The notes under the pieces are model-generated. The model was not told where the DNA came from and ran no database searches. It saw only the letters and a list, made by a program, of their open reading frames with translations. Made by a program: the position numbers and the translations under genes. A stretch of DNA of 42,249 bases. Source: Stutzerimonas stutzeri (GTDB lineage: Bacteria; Pseudomonadota; Gammaproteobacteria; Pseudomonadales; Pseudomonadaceae). Below are positions 8,848 through 16,857 of this stretch, piece by piece; position 1 is the first letter of the stretch; each line of letters opens with the position of its first letter. The stretch lies in contig NZ_JAMOIE010000038.1 of the NCBI RefSeq assembly GCF_024448935.1, positions 1-42,249 on the forward strand, in the 5' to 3' direction.

Positions 8848-9684
8848 TCAGATGGCAAAGGCACCGAGCAGCATGCGAGCAGCTGTCAGGGCCAGAAAAA
8901 GCGCAAACAGACGCCGCAGCAGGCGTGCGTTGACGGCATGGGCGATGCGGGCGCCCCAGGGCGCGGTCAGCATCGTCACTGGAACGATCAAGGCCAGGCC
9001 GAGCAGGTTGACGTAGCCCAGCGTGGCCGGGGGCAGGCTGGCCGCGCCCAGGCCGTTGACCAGATAGGCCAGTGCGCCGGGCAGACTGATTACCACGCCC
9101 AGCGCCGCGCCCGTGCCCACGGCGATGTGCATGGGCGTGCGGCAGGCATTGAGGATCGGCACGCTCAAGGTGCCGCCGCCAATCCCCATCAACGTCGACA
9201 GGCTGCCGATGAACAGACCCAGGACTCCGGTCCCGAACGTTCCGGGCAATCCGTCGCGCAGGTTCAAGCTGTGATCGAACGCCATGTTCAGCGCCACCAG
9301 CAGTGCAATCAGCGCGAACAGCGCGGCCAGCATTTCACCGCTCAGGTAGCCGCTGAGCAGCGCGCCGATCAGCACGCCGATCAGCGTTCCCGGGATCAAT
9401 GGCTTGAGCAGCTCCGGCTTGAGGCCGCCACGTCGGTAGTGGGCACGGGCCGAGATGATCGAGGTCGGCACGATGGCCGCCAGCGAGGTGCCGACCGCCA
9501 CATGCATGCGCACCTCGGGATCGACGCCGAGCAGGGTGAACAGGTGATACAGCACCGGAACGATGACGATACCGCCACCGACGCCAAGCAGGCCGGCGAG
9601 GATGCCGGCCACCGCGCCGGTCAGCAGCAGGGCGCTGACCAGACCGGCCAGCCACAGGGGACTATAGGCAGCAAAGAACTCCAT
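8848..9684 (-). CDS. TauE/SafE-family sulfite/sulfonate permease
   Basis: A 278-residue polytopic inner-membrane protein with the two-repeat TauE/SafE (DUF81) pattern. The repeats carry GLLGVGGGIVIVPVL (first half) and GIGGGTLSVPIL (second half), each followed by VGT segments, and about eight hydrophobic spans are visible. The start at 9684 (MEFFAAYSPLW) is chosen because longer frames run into dctM and are proline/serine-rich. It lies 16 bases after dctM and 9 bases before the GGT-family gene, so it belongs to the same transcript. Known members move sulfite, sulfoacetate or other small anions, usually outward. Here it may export an anionic product of the TRAP substrate, possibly a sulfur compound; this is inferred. 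Confidence 0.88.
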   Translation of the reverse strand: MEFFAAYSPLWLAGLVSALLLTGAVAGILAGLLGVGGGIVIVPVLYHLFTLLGVDPEVRMHVAVGTSLAAIVPTSIISARAHYRRGGLKPELLKPLIPGTLIGVLIGALLSGYLSGEMLAALFALIALLVALNMAFDHSLNLRDGLPGTFGTGVLGLFIGSLSTLMGIGGGTLSVPILNACRTPMHIAVGTGAALGVVISLPGALAYLVNGLGAASLPPATLGYVNLLGLALIVPVTMLTAPWGARIAHAVNARLLRRLFALFLALTAARMLLGAFAI

Positions 9685-9700
9685 GATCACGCTCGTCGTG

Positions 9701-11026
9701 TTACCAGCCGATGGCCTTGGGCAGCCAGGTGGCGAGGGTTGGGAAGAAGAACACCAGGGCGACGGCGAGCATTTGCAGCCCGACGAAGGGCAAGGCGCCG
9801 ACATAAATGTCCTTGGTGCTGATGCCCGGTGGCGCAACACCCTTCAGAAAGAACAGCGCCCAGCCAAAGGGGGGCGTCAGGAAAGACATCTGCAGGTTCA
9901 TCGCGACCAGAATCGCCAGCCAGACCATGTCGGTGTCATAGCCCATGAACACCGGCAGGAACATCGGCAGGGCGATATAGGAGATCTCGATCCACTCCAG
10001 GAAGAAACCAAGCACGAACAGCAGGGCCATGAGAAACAGGACCGCGCCCAACTCCCCGCCTGGCAGCAGACTGAACAGGTCATGCACCAGCGCCTCGCCA
10101 CCCAGGCCGCGAAAAGCCAGGGAAAAAGGCTGCGAGCAGAGCAGGATGAGGAAGATCATGGCGCTGATGCTCAGCGTCCCGTGCAGGGTCTGCTTGAGCG
10201 TGTCGCGGCTCAGGCGCCCGGCGCAACCGGCGATGATCAAAGCGCCCAGCGCACCAATGGAGGCCGCCTCGGTAGGCGCGGCCAGGCCGCCGATGATCGA
10301 ACCCAGCACGCAGACCACCAGCAGCAGCGGCGGCAGCACCGACCGGGCAATGTTCTTCCACAACTGCCGACGGCTGAGCAGGGCACGCTCCTCGGCAGAA
10401 ATCGCCGGCACCCAGTCTGGGCGCAGGCGACCAAGCAGCAGCATGTAGACGACGTACACGCCAGCCAGCATCAGGCTGGGCACGAAGGCGGCGGCGAAGA
10501 TCGAGCCCACCGATTCGCCGAGAATATCGGCGAGCAGGATCAATACCAGGCTCGGCGGGATGATCTGGCCCAGGGTGCCGGACGCGCAGATGGTGCCGCA
10601 GGCCACGCTGGGCTTGTAGCCCCGGCGCAGCAGCACCGGCAGGGTCAGCAGGCCGATGGTCACCACGGTGGCGCCGACGATGCCGGTGGAAGCGCCCAGC
10701 AACACGCCAACCAGCACGATGGCCAGCCCCATGCCGCCGTTCAGGCCGCCCATGGCCTGCCCCACGGTTTCCAGCATGTCCTCTGCGACCCGCGATTTTT
10801 CCAGCATCACCCCCATGAAGGTGAACAGCGGAATCGCCAGCAGCGTGTAGTTGCTGACCACGCCGAACATTCGTGCCGGCAACAGGCTGAACAGCATCGG
10901 GCCAAAGCCGATCAGGCCGGCAGCGAAGCCCGATACCGCGAGGGAAATGGCCACCGGCACGCCGACCATCATCATCGAGAAGAAGGCGAAGACCATGATA
11001 ATCGCCAGCCATTCGTTGAGACTCAC
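9701..11026 (-). CDS. dctM: TRAP transporter large membrane subunit (DctM)
   Basis: A 441-residue protein with about 12 hydrophobic spans, the large permease of a tripartite ATP-independent periplasmic transporter. DctM landmarks include GVPVAISLAVSG, IPLFTFMGVMLEKS, GASTGIVGATVVTIGLL, ASGTLGQIIPPSLVLI, APTEAASIGALGAL, and the C-terminal FLEWIEISYIALPMFLPV and SFLTPPFGWALFFLKG. The start is a GTG at 11026 that overlaps the dctQ stop (GTGA), with GGGG upstream. It uses a sodium or proton gradient to take up the organic acid delivered by the DctP subunit. The downstream TauE and GGT genes are spaced as one operon. Confidence 0.94.
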   Translation of the reverse strand: MSLNEWLAIIMVFAFFSMMMVGVPVAISLAVSGFAAGLIGFGPMLFSLLPARMFGVVSNYTLLAIPLFTFMGVMLEKSRVAEDMLETVGQAMGGLNGGMGLAIVLVGVLLGASTGIVGATVVTIGLLTLPVLLRRGYKPSVACGTICASGTLGQIIPPSLVLILLADILGESVGSIFAAAFVPSLMLAGVYVVYMLLLGRLRPDWVPAISAEERALLSRRQLWKNIARSVLPPLLLVVCVLGSIIGGLAAPTEAASIGALGALIIAGCAGRLSRDTLKQTLHGTLSISAMIFLILLCSQPFSLAFRGLGGEALVHDLFSLLPGGELGAVLFLMALLFVLGFFLEWIEISYIALPMFLPVFMGYDTDMVWLAILVAMNLQMSFLTPPFGWALFFLKGVAPPGISTKDIYVGALPFVGLQMLAVALVFFFPTLATWLPKAIGW

Positions 11027-11544
11027 GACTGCATCCCCGCAGCAGACGGCGGTGTGGCGAACAGACCGCTCAGCGCACGCAAGGTATCGGCAATGCCCTG
11101 CAGGCCGAAAAGCGCGAAACCCAGCGGCAGAAAAGCCTTGACCAGGTAACGATGCGGCAGCCCACCCGGGTCGGGCGAGCCTTCGTCGATCCGGTAGGCC
11201 TGCATCATGTAGTGCCAACAGGCCCAGGCCAGGAAGGCCCCGATAAGGCAGGTGGCCAACGCGCTGAACAGATCCACGGCGGCGCGGGTACGCGCCTGGA
11301 AGCGCTCGTAGATGAAATCCACGCGTACGTCGGCCCGGTGCTTGAGCACGTAGGATATGCCCAGCATGGCGATCGGCGAGATCAGAAACCATTCCAGCTC
11401 CTGCAGCGCCACCGGGCTGACATCGAAGCCGTAGCGGATCAGCACGTTGGCCGATACCAGCAGTACCAGCAGCAACAGGCATGCGCGCGCCACGCTGCCG
11501 AGGGTCTCGATCAGCTGCTCCAGGCGGTTGATCACGGCCCACAT
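11023..11544 (-). CDS. dctQ: TRAP transporter small membrane subunit (DctQ)
   Basis: A 173-residue membrane protein with four hydrophobic spans, the small TRAP subunit. The family signature ELEWFLISPIAMLGISYVLKHRADVRVDFIYE (roughly residues 50-80) is clear, followed by YLVKAFLPLGFALFGLQG near the C-terminus. It lies 3 bases after dctP and overlaps dctM by 4 bases, a normal P-Q-M order read on the minus strand. Its role is to scaffold the DctM permease and dock the periplasmic binding protein. Confidence 0.93.
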   Translation of the reverse strand: MWAVINRLEQLIETLGSVARACLLLLVLLVSANVLIRYGFDVSPVALQELEWFLISPIAMLGISYVLKHRADVRVDFIYERFQARTRAAVDLFSALATCLIGAFLAWACWHYMMQAYRIDEGSPDPGGLPHRYLVKAFLPLGFALFGLQGIADTLRALSGLFATPPSAAGMQS

Positions 11545-11547
11545 CGA

Positions 11548-12645
11548 TCAGCTCTCCAGGTTCATGAAACCTTTCTCGCCAACCGCCGACCAGGATCGGT
11601 ACTGCTCGCGGAAGGCCATGAAATGGTCATGCACCTTGCGTGTCGGCGCGTCGGTGGCGGCCATGCTCGACAGGGTGTCGGCGGTGACTTCGCGCAGCCG
11701 TGCAATGATGTCATCCGGCAACGGCTGTGCATTGACGCCTTCGTTCTTCACCAGGTCTTCCAGCGCCTCGGCATTGACCGCGTCCGACCAGGCCAGGCTC
11801 TCGGCGTTGCAGGCCTGGGCGCTGATCCGCACGATCGCCTGCAGGTCAGACGGCAGGCTGTCCCAGGCCTGCTTGTTGACGATCAGTTCGGTGACGTTGG
11901 TCGGCTCGTGCCAACCGGTGGTGTAGTAGTTCTTCGCCGCCTTGTGCAGGCCCATGCGCCGGTCCTGGTAGGGCCCGACGAATTCGGCGGCATCGATCAC
12001 GCCGCGTTCCAGCGCCGGGAATATTTCGCCGCCGGGCAGCAGGCGTACGGCTACGCCCAGTTCGCTGTAGACCTTTCCCGCGAGGCCGGGGATACGCATC
12101 TTCAAGCCCTTGAGGCTGTCGATCCCCTCCAGCGGCTGGCGGAACCAGCCGGTCATCTGGGTGCCGGTGTTGCCCATCGGCATCGGCACCAGGCCATGAG
12201 GCTCGTAGAGTTCCTCCCACAGTTTCAGCGCGCCGCCGTTGTACAACCAGGCATTCATCCCTTGCGTGTTCATGCCGAAGGGCACGGTGGTGAAATATTG
12301 CGCGGCGGGGATCTTGCCGGCCCAGAAATAGGCATTCGCGGCATTCATCTCGACCAGCCCGCTGGACACGGCATCGAAGCCTTCCAGGGCGGGGATCAAC
12401 TCGCCGGCGGCAAAATGCTGGATCTTCAGGCGGCCGCTGGACAAGGCCTCGACCCGCTTGCAGAAGTCCGTCGGGCTGCCCGGCCCCTGAACATAGAACG
12501 GCGAGCCCGGCGGATAAGCGTTGGTCATCTTCCAATTGAAAGTCTTGCCGCTGGCGGCGGTCGCGATGGCTGGGGCGCCCATCGCCAGGCCGGCACCTGC
12601 AGCAATGGCTCCAGCACCGAGGAATGTACGACGGTTAAGGCTCAT
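11548..12645 (-). CDS. dctP: TRAP transporter periplasmic substrate-binding protein (DctP, TakP-like)
   Basis: A 365-residue extracytoplasmic solute receptor. The N-terminus SLNRRTFLGAGAIAAGAGLA carries the twin-arginine pattern RRxFL, then a hydrophobic stretch and an ATAA cleavage site near residue 30, so it is probably exported folded by Tat, as is TakP, the alpha-keto-acid receptor this subgroup resembles. Family parts seen are SGRLKIQHFAAGELIPALEGFDAVSSGLVEM, GGEIFPALERGVIDAAEFVGPYQDRRMG and NVTELIVNKQAWDSLP. The start has AGGAGA upstream and lies about 68 bases below the predicted sigma-54 start point. The ligand is probably an organic or keto acid, perhaps a GGT-processed amide; the exact ligand cannot be read from sequence. 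Confidence 0.92.
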   Translation of the reverse strand: MSLNRRTFLGAGAIAAGAGLAMGAPAIATAASGKTFNWKMTNAYPPGSPFYVQGPGSPTDFCKRVEALSSGRLKIQHFAAGELIPALEGFDAVSSGLVEMNAANAYFWAGKIPAAQYFTTVPFGMNTQGMNAWLYNGGALKLWEELYEPHGLVPMPMGNTGTQMTGWFRQPLEGIDSLKGLKMRIPGLAGKVYSELGVAVRLLPGGEIFPALERGVIDAAEFVGPYQDRRMGLHKAAKNYYTTGWHEPTNVTELIVNKQAWDSLPSDLQAIVRISAQACNAESLAWSDAVNAEALEDLVKNEGVNAQPLPDDIIARLREVTADTLSSMAATDAPTRKVHDHFMAFREQYRSWSAVGEKGFMNLES

Positions 12646-12722
12646 GGCAGATCTCCTTTTGCACAGTCCGTGATCCTAATCGGCGGGTTGCCTATCGGAT
12701 GTAAAGTCGTGCAAAAGCTCTG

Positions 12723-12738
12723 AGCAACAGCCGTGCCA
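12723..12738 (-). promoter_or_regulatory. Sigma-54 (RpoN) promoter of the TRAP-TauE-GGT operon
   Basis: Read on the minus strand the bases are TGGCACGGCTGTTGCT, a full match to the -24/-12 consensus TGGCAC-N5-TTGCW with the GG and GC doublets at the required 10-base spacing. It points at dctP, leaving an untranslated leader of about 68 bases. Sigma-54 promoters need an AAA+ activator bound upstream; none is encoded in this window. Confidence 0.85.
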
Positions 12739-12790
12739 GTGGATTGCAGAAACTAAGCTATTGATTTCTGGTTATTTATTCCGAAATTGG

Positions 12791-12813
12791 AGCAAGCAGG
12801 CAATCTGCTTGCT
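12791..12813. promoter_or_regulatory. Perfect inverted repeat upstream of the sigma-54 promoter
   Basis: AGCAAGCAG-gcaat-CTGCTTGCT has two perfect 9-base arms and a 5-base spacer. It lies about 55-75 bases upstream of the -24 element, a usual place for an activator (enhancer-binding protein) or repressor site. It could also be a stem-loop. The bound protein is unknown. Confidence 0.45.
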
Positions 12814-13002
12814 GCACAACAAACGGGCATACTGTGCGCCTGGGCGTCGACGAAACGGCAGCGCGAGGTACCAAATCGACACATTCGTAAGCTGCGCCGA
12901 TCCATTTGGACTCGATCGGTAATCCCCGCGCCATCGGCGCTGACGAATGTCAGATGCGCCCCATGACGAAGCGGCGCGCGCCGTAACAAGGCGTTATCGA
13001 GC

Positions 13003-13272
13003 TCACAATCGTGCTCCACCCCGGCGATGCTTGACCCGCGTCAACAGTGCCTTGCAATCCACCGCGAGGATGTCCGGATGATTGAAGATGTGTTCGCGGA
13101 CGAAGGCGTCGAAGGTCTCGTAGCTATCGGTCAAGGTATGGATATGCAGGCTCTTCAGATCGCTCATGATGTACAGGCTGACCACTTCCACGGTCGAAGC
13201 CAGGCGCTCGGCCACGGCCTCGATGGCCGCCGGCGCCACGGTCAGATCAATGAACCAGCGGCGAGCTGCGCT
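13003..13272 (-). pseudogene. Truncated Lrp/AsnC-family regulator (ligand domain only)
   Basis: About 85 codons read as the C-terminal effector domain of an Lrp/AsnC regulator: WFIDLTVAPAAIEAVAERLA, then VEVVSLYIMSDLKSLHIHTLTDSYETFDAFVREHIFNHPDILAVDCK. Full-length members have about 150 residues with an N-terminal helix-turn-helix. Here an in-frame TGA (13273-13275) stands directly before the domain, the next gene ends only 36 bases beyond it, and no start with a ribosome-binding site is visible (only an internal GTG at 13239). The DNA-binding half has been lost, probably by deletion. Lrp-type regulators often sit beside amino-acid transport genes, so it may once have controlled one of the flanking GGT operons. 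If made as a stand-alone ligand-domain protein it could still form oligomers. Confidence 0.6.
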
Positions 13273-13310
13273 TCAGTACTTGCCTGCTCGCAGGACTGAG
13301 CAAAAGGGCT

Positions 13311-14900
13311 TTAGCAGGCCACCACCTGGCCATCCTTGCGCGACTCGGAGCCACCGACATAGCCGTGCTCGGTGCGCACGATGATCTGCGCGCCGCCAAA
13401 GGACGAGCGATTCTGCTCCACCTTCAGATCGTGTCCCAACCGGCGCAGTTCGGCGAGCGTCAGGGGGTCGAAGGCGTCTTCGACCGCGACCGTGCAGCCC
13501 TTCTCGATCCGCCAGCGTGGCGCATCGATCGCCGCCTGGGGATTCTGCCGGTAGCGCAGGATGCGCAGCATCAGCTGGGTATGCCCCTGCGCCTGCATCG
13601 GCCCCCCCATCAAGCCGAAGGACATCAGCGGCGTGCCGTCGGCGTTCATCACGAAGCCCGGAATGAGCGTGTGGAATGGTCGTTTCCCCGGCGCGACGCA
13701 GTTGACGTGCTCGGGGTCGAGGCTGAAACCGGCGCCACGATTCTGCAGGCTGATTCCGGTGCCCGGCACCACCACACCGGAGCCGAAGCCCATGTAGTTG
13801 GACTGGATGAACGAGACCATCATGCCGTTCTCGTCGGCGGCAGACAGGTACACGGTGCCGCCACGCTGAGGATCGCCGTGGCCGGGATCGGCTGCCTCGC
13901 TGGAGATCAGCGCCGCCCGCTGGCGCAGGTAGCCCGGCGCCAGCAACTGGTCGGGTGTCACGCGCATGTGGGTCAGGTCGGCCACGTGCGCGTGCACGTC
14001 GGCCAGCGCGAGCTTCATCGCCTCCAGCACCTGGTGCAGCGTCTCGGGGCTGTCCACCGGGTCGTTGCCGACACCTAGCTCCTCGAGCATACCCAGGGCG
14101 CTGAGGGTGGCGATGCCCTGGCCATTGGGCGGCAGTTCGTGCACCACCATACCGGCGTAATGCACGCTGATTGTGTCGATCCAGTCGACCGTATGCTCGG
14201 CCAGATCCTCCAGACTCATCAGCGCCCCGTTGGCCTTCGCATGGGTGACGATGGCGTCGGCCAGCGCGCCCCGGTAGAAGGCTTCGCCGCGCGTTTCGGC
14301 GATCGCCTCGAGGGTACGGGCATGATCGGCCATCACTACCCGCTCACCGGCCATGGGTGTCCGCCCGCCCGGCATGAAGCATTCGGCAAAACCGGGCTGA
14401 TCCTTGAGCAGCTTGGCGCCCTGCTGCCAGAGCCGGGCGATCACCGGCGTCACCTGGAACCCGTCGCGTGCGTAGCCGATGGCCGGTTCGGCCAGGCGTG
14501 CGAAGGGCAGCTTGCCGTAGCGTTTGGACAGCGCGACCCAGGACGAGACGGCGCCCGGAACGGTGACCGCACCCCAGCCACGCTCCGGCATCTGCTGCTG
14601 GCCGGCGAAATACTCGGGACGCCAGCCGGCCGGCGAGCGCCCGGAAGCGTTCAGGCCCTGCAGACGTTGGCCGTCCCAGACCACGGCGAAGGCATCGCTG
14701 CCGATGCCGCACCCGGTGGGTTCGACCACCGTCAGCACCATCGCCGCAGCAATGGCGGCGTCCACGGCGTTGCCGCCCTGCTGCAGCATCGTCATGCCTG
14801 CCTGTGCGGCCAGCGGCTGGGAACAGGCGACCATGTTGCGGCCCATGACGCAGGAGCGCGCCGAACCATAGGCCTGGGTGTAATCGAGTTCGAGGGGCAT
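13311..14900 (-). CDS. Gamma-glutamyltransferase-family Ntn hydrolase (copy 2)
   Basis: A 529-residue member of the same family as the gene at 7255-8838 but clearly divergent. Landmarks are GMTMLQQGGNAVDAAIAAAMVLTVVEP, GIGSDAFAVVWDG, PPNGQGIATLSALGMLEE, and the cleavage/nucleophile region RGGTVYLSAADENGMMVSFIQSNY, where the Thr of GGT is the expected new N-terminus of the small subunit. Later come PGKRPFHTLIPGF and GLMGGPMQAQGHTQ. No signal peptide is visible, so it is probably cytoplasmic. It follows the peptide-type importer gene dppC by 64 bases, at the end of a GntR-headed operon. I infer that it cleaves a gamma-glutamyl peptide or related amide after import, like the Ntn enzyme/ABC importer pairing in E. 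coli iaaA-gsiABCD. Confidence 0.88.
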   Translation of the reverse strand: MPLELDYTQAYGSARSCVMGRNMVACSQPLAAQAGMTMLQQGGNAVDAAIAAAMVLTVVEPTGCGIGSDAFAVVWDGQRLQGLNASGRSPAGWRPEYFAGQQQMPERGWGAVTVPGAVSSWVALSKRYGKLPFARLAEPAIGYARDGFQVTPVIARLWQQGAKLLKDQPGFAECFMPGGRTPMAGERVVMADHARTLEAIAETRGEAFYRGALADAIVTHAKANGALMSLEDLAEHTVDWIDTISVHYAGMVVHELPPNGQGIATLSALGMLEELGVGNDPVDSPETLHQVLEAMKLALADVHAHVADLTHMRVTPDQLLAPGYLRQRAALISSEAADPGHGDPQRGGTVYLSAADENGMMVSFIQSNYMGFGSGVVVPGTGISLQNRGAGFSLDPEHVNCVAPGKRPFHTLIPGFVMNADGTPLMSFGLMGGPMQAQGHTQLMLRILRYRQNPQAAIDAPRWRIEKGCTVAVEDAFDPLTLAELRRLGHDLKVEQNRSSFGGAQIIVRTEHGYVGGSESRKDGQVVAC

Positions 14901-14964
14901 AGCGGATTTCCTTGGAGTTGAAATACGGCGTCACGCCCGGCGACGCCGCCGAAGCGGGTGAGGC

Positions 14965-15846
14965 TCAGCCTTTGGGGTCTAGCGCATCGCGTAGCCCGTC
15001 ACCGACGAGGTTGAAACTCAGCACCGTGAGGTAGATGGCAACGCCCGGCGCGATGGACATCCAAGGCGCCTGTTCCATGAAGTTCTTCGCGGTATTGAGC
15101 ATCGATCCCCAGGACGGCGTCGGCGGTTGCTGGCCGAGCCCGAGGAACGACAGGCTGGCCTCGGCCAGAATCGCCGAGGCGATGGTCAAGGCCGCCTGCA
15201 CCACGATCGGGGAAAGCACATTGGGCAGCACGTAGCGCAGGATGATCCAGCGATCCGGTAGCCCGATGGCCCGCGCGCCTTCGAGGTAATCCTCGTGACG
15301 GATGGCCATCACCTGACCGCGGGTCAGGCGCACGAAGATCGGCATCGCCGACAGCCCGATCGCGATCATCGCGTTCATCAGGCTCGGGCCGAGAAAGGCA
15401 CCCAGCGCAATCGCCAGGACCAGGAACGGGCACGACAACAATGCCTCGACCACCCGCGAAATGAGCGCATCGAGCATGCCGCCGAAATAACCGGCGGCAA
15501 GCCCGAGCGGCACTCCGATGACCAGCGCGATGGCTACCGACACCGCCCCGGCGAGCAGCGAACTGCGTGCGCCCCAGAGCAGCCGCGAGAACAGGTCACG
15601 ACCGAGTTCATCGGTACCCAGCCAGTACACCAGCGAGGGCGCCTGGCGTACAGCCATGAAGTTGGCCTTGAGCGGATCGTGGGGTGCGATCCAGGGCGCC
15701 AGCAACGCCGCGAGGATGAAGCAGAGCAGGATCAGCGCACCGACCACCGCGCCGCGGTTGGCCATGAACCGTCCCAGCGGCCGCACCGCCCGCCGGGGTA
15801 GGCGCAGGCCGAAAGCCGGTCGGGACATCACGCTAGCGGCAGTCAT
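14965..15846 (-). CDS. Peptide-type ABC importer, permease (DppC/GsiD-like)
   Basis: A 293-residue inner-membrane permease with about six spans. After a basic N-terminus it has the OppC N-terminal helix (MANRGAVVGALILLCFILAALLAPWIAPHDP) and the LGTDELGRDLFSRLLWGARSSL segment. The EAA-type loop that contacts the ATPase is DYLEGARAIGLPDRWIILRYVLPN. The C-terminal ILAEASLSFLGLGQQPPTPSWG is typical of DppC. Its start overlaps the dppB-like stop (ATGA). It forms the channel with the partner encoded just upstream. Confidence 0.93.
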   Translation of the reverse strand: MTAASVMSRPAFGLRLPRRAVRPLGRFMANRGAVVGALILLCFILAALLAPWIAPHDPLKANFMAVRQAPSLVYWLGTDELGRDLFSRLLWGARSSLLAGAVSVAIALVIGVPLGLAAGYFGGMLDALISRVVEALLSCPFLVLAIALGAFLGPSLMNAMIAIGLSAMPIFVRLTRGQVMAIRHEDYLEGARAIGLPDRWIILRYVLPNVLSPIVVQAALTIASAILAEASLSFLGLGQQPPTPSWGSMLNTAKNFMEQAPWMSIAPGVAIYLTVLSFNLVGDGLRDALDPKG

Positions 15847-16790
15847 GCGGAGGTCCTCATGCGTGGGTTGATCAGCCGATAGAGCACATCGGCGAGCAGG
15901 TTGAGCAGGATGAAACCGATGCCGACGCAGAGCACCACGCCCTGCACCACCGCATAGTCGCGGTTGAACACCGCGTCGACGATCATCTTGCCGAAGCCCG
16001 GCAGGCTGAACACCTGCTCGGTCAGCACGGCGCCGCCGAGCAGCTCGCCGAACAGCAGCGTGCTCAGGGTCACGATGGGCATCAGCGCGTTGCGCAGCGC
16101 ATGCTTGAGTATCACCACCCGCGGCATCAGCCCCTTGGCCCGGGCGGTACGCACGTAATCGGAGCGCAGCACCTCGAGCATGGCGCTGCGGGTGTGGCGC
16201 ATGAGCGTCCCGGCAAGGCTCGCGCCGAGCACGAAGGCCGGCATCAGCATGGTCTGCAGATTACGCAGCGGATCCTCGCTGAAGGGAACGAAACCCGAAG
16301 CCGGCAACCATTGCAGCTTGACCGCGAAGAGCAGGATCAGCAGCAGCCCGAGCCAGAAGTTGGGAATCGAAATACCCGACAGAGCAAGCACGTTGACTCC
16401 GTAATCGACCCACGTGCCCTTGCGCACCGCCGCGATGATCCCAGCCGGAATGCCGATGAGCATGGCGAACATCACCGACCAGGCAGCCAGCTGCAACGTG
16501 ACCGGAAGCTTGCTGAGCAGCAGTTGGGTGACCGGTTGCTCGGTGCGCATCGAGCGACCAAAGTCGCCCTTGAGCACGTCCCCGATCCACTGCAGGTATT
16601 GCATCGCAATCGGGTCGTTGAGCCGGTACTTGTCACGCAGGTATTCGAGCACCTGGGGGTCGCGCTCCTCGCCCGCCATCGCCAGTACCGGGTCTCCGGG
16701 TAGCAGCTTCTGCAGGGTGAAGACGAACAGCGATACCAGGATCAGGGTCGGTATCGCCGCGCGCAGGCGGCGGAAGATGAATCCGATCAT
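15843..16790 (-). CDS. Peptide-type ABC importer, permease (DppB/GsiC-like)
   Basis: A 315-residue permease starting MIGFIFRRLRAAIPTLILVSLFVF, the usual DppB N-terminal helix. The family insert LLPGDPVLAMAGEERDPQVLEYLRDKYRLNDP follows at about 30-60. The EAA-type loop is DYVRTARAKGLMPRVVILKHALRNALMPIVT. The C-terminal GGAVLTEQVFSLPGFGKMIVDAVFNRDYAVVQG is diagnostic for the DppB/OppB group. It is coupled to the following permease gene by a 4-base overlap and separated from the binding-protein gene by 67 bases that hold a strong hairpin. Confidence 0.94.
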   Translation of the reverse strand: MIGFIFRRLRAAIPTLILVSLFVFTLQKLLPGDPVLAMAGEERDPQVLEYLRDKYRLNDPIAMQYLQWIGDVLKGDFGRSMRTEQPVTQLLLSKLPVTLQLAAWSVMFAMLIGIPAGIIAAVRKGTWVDYGVNVLALSGISIPNFWLGLLLILLFAVKLQWLPASGFVPFSEDPLRNLQTMLMPAFVLGASLAGTLMRHTRSAMLEVLRSDYVRTARAKGLMPRVVILKHALRNALMPIVTLSTLLFGELLGGAVLTEQVFSLPGFGKMIVDAVFNRDYAVVQGVVLCVGIGFILLNLLADVLYRLINPRMRTSA

Positions 16791-16820
16791 GACGGACCTC
16801 TGAACAGCGAGGGAAGCGGG

Positions 16821-16852
16821 ACCCCGGCCACCGCTCCGGTGGCGGCCGGGGT
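16821..16852 (-). terminator. Intercistronic hairpin between binding-protein and permease genes
   Basis: A stem GCCACCG-ctc-CGGTGGC extended by ACCCCG/CGGGGT around a 3-base bulge lies just below the binding-protein stop codon. There is no U-tract, so full termination is unlikely. Hairpins here in ABC operons usually protect the upstream mRNA and lower downstream expression, giving more binding protein than permease. That role is inferred. Confidence 0.6.
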
Positions 16853-16857
16853 GTGGA

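Larger units (their letters stand above)
12646..13002. other. Intergenic region upstream of dctP
   Basis: These 357 bases hold no supported gene and are less GC-rich than the flanks. They contain the sigma-54 promoter (12723-12738) and a perfect inverted repeat (12791-12813), both listed separately. There is also a spaced inverted pair CTTTTGCAC (12656-12664) / GTGCAAAAG (12709-12717); one arm touches the dctP ribosome-binding site and the other the predicted transcription start. Confidence 0.5.

Noticed and set aside
9683..11149. 488-codon plus-strand open frame opposite dctM, rich in Gln, His and Arg
   Set aside because: It is the antisense shadow of a high-GC gene; dctM on the other strand has clear TRAP motifs and operon coupling.
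12753..13019. 88-codon minus-strand open frame upstream of dctP
   Set aside because: Arg/Cys-rich without domain character, and it would run across the inverted repeat and regulatory region.
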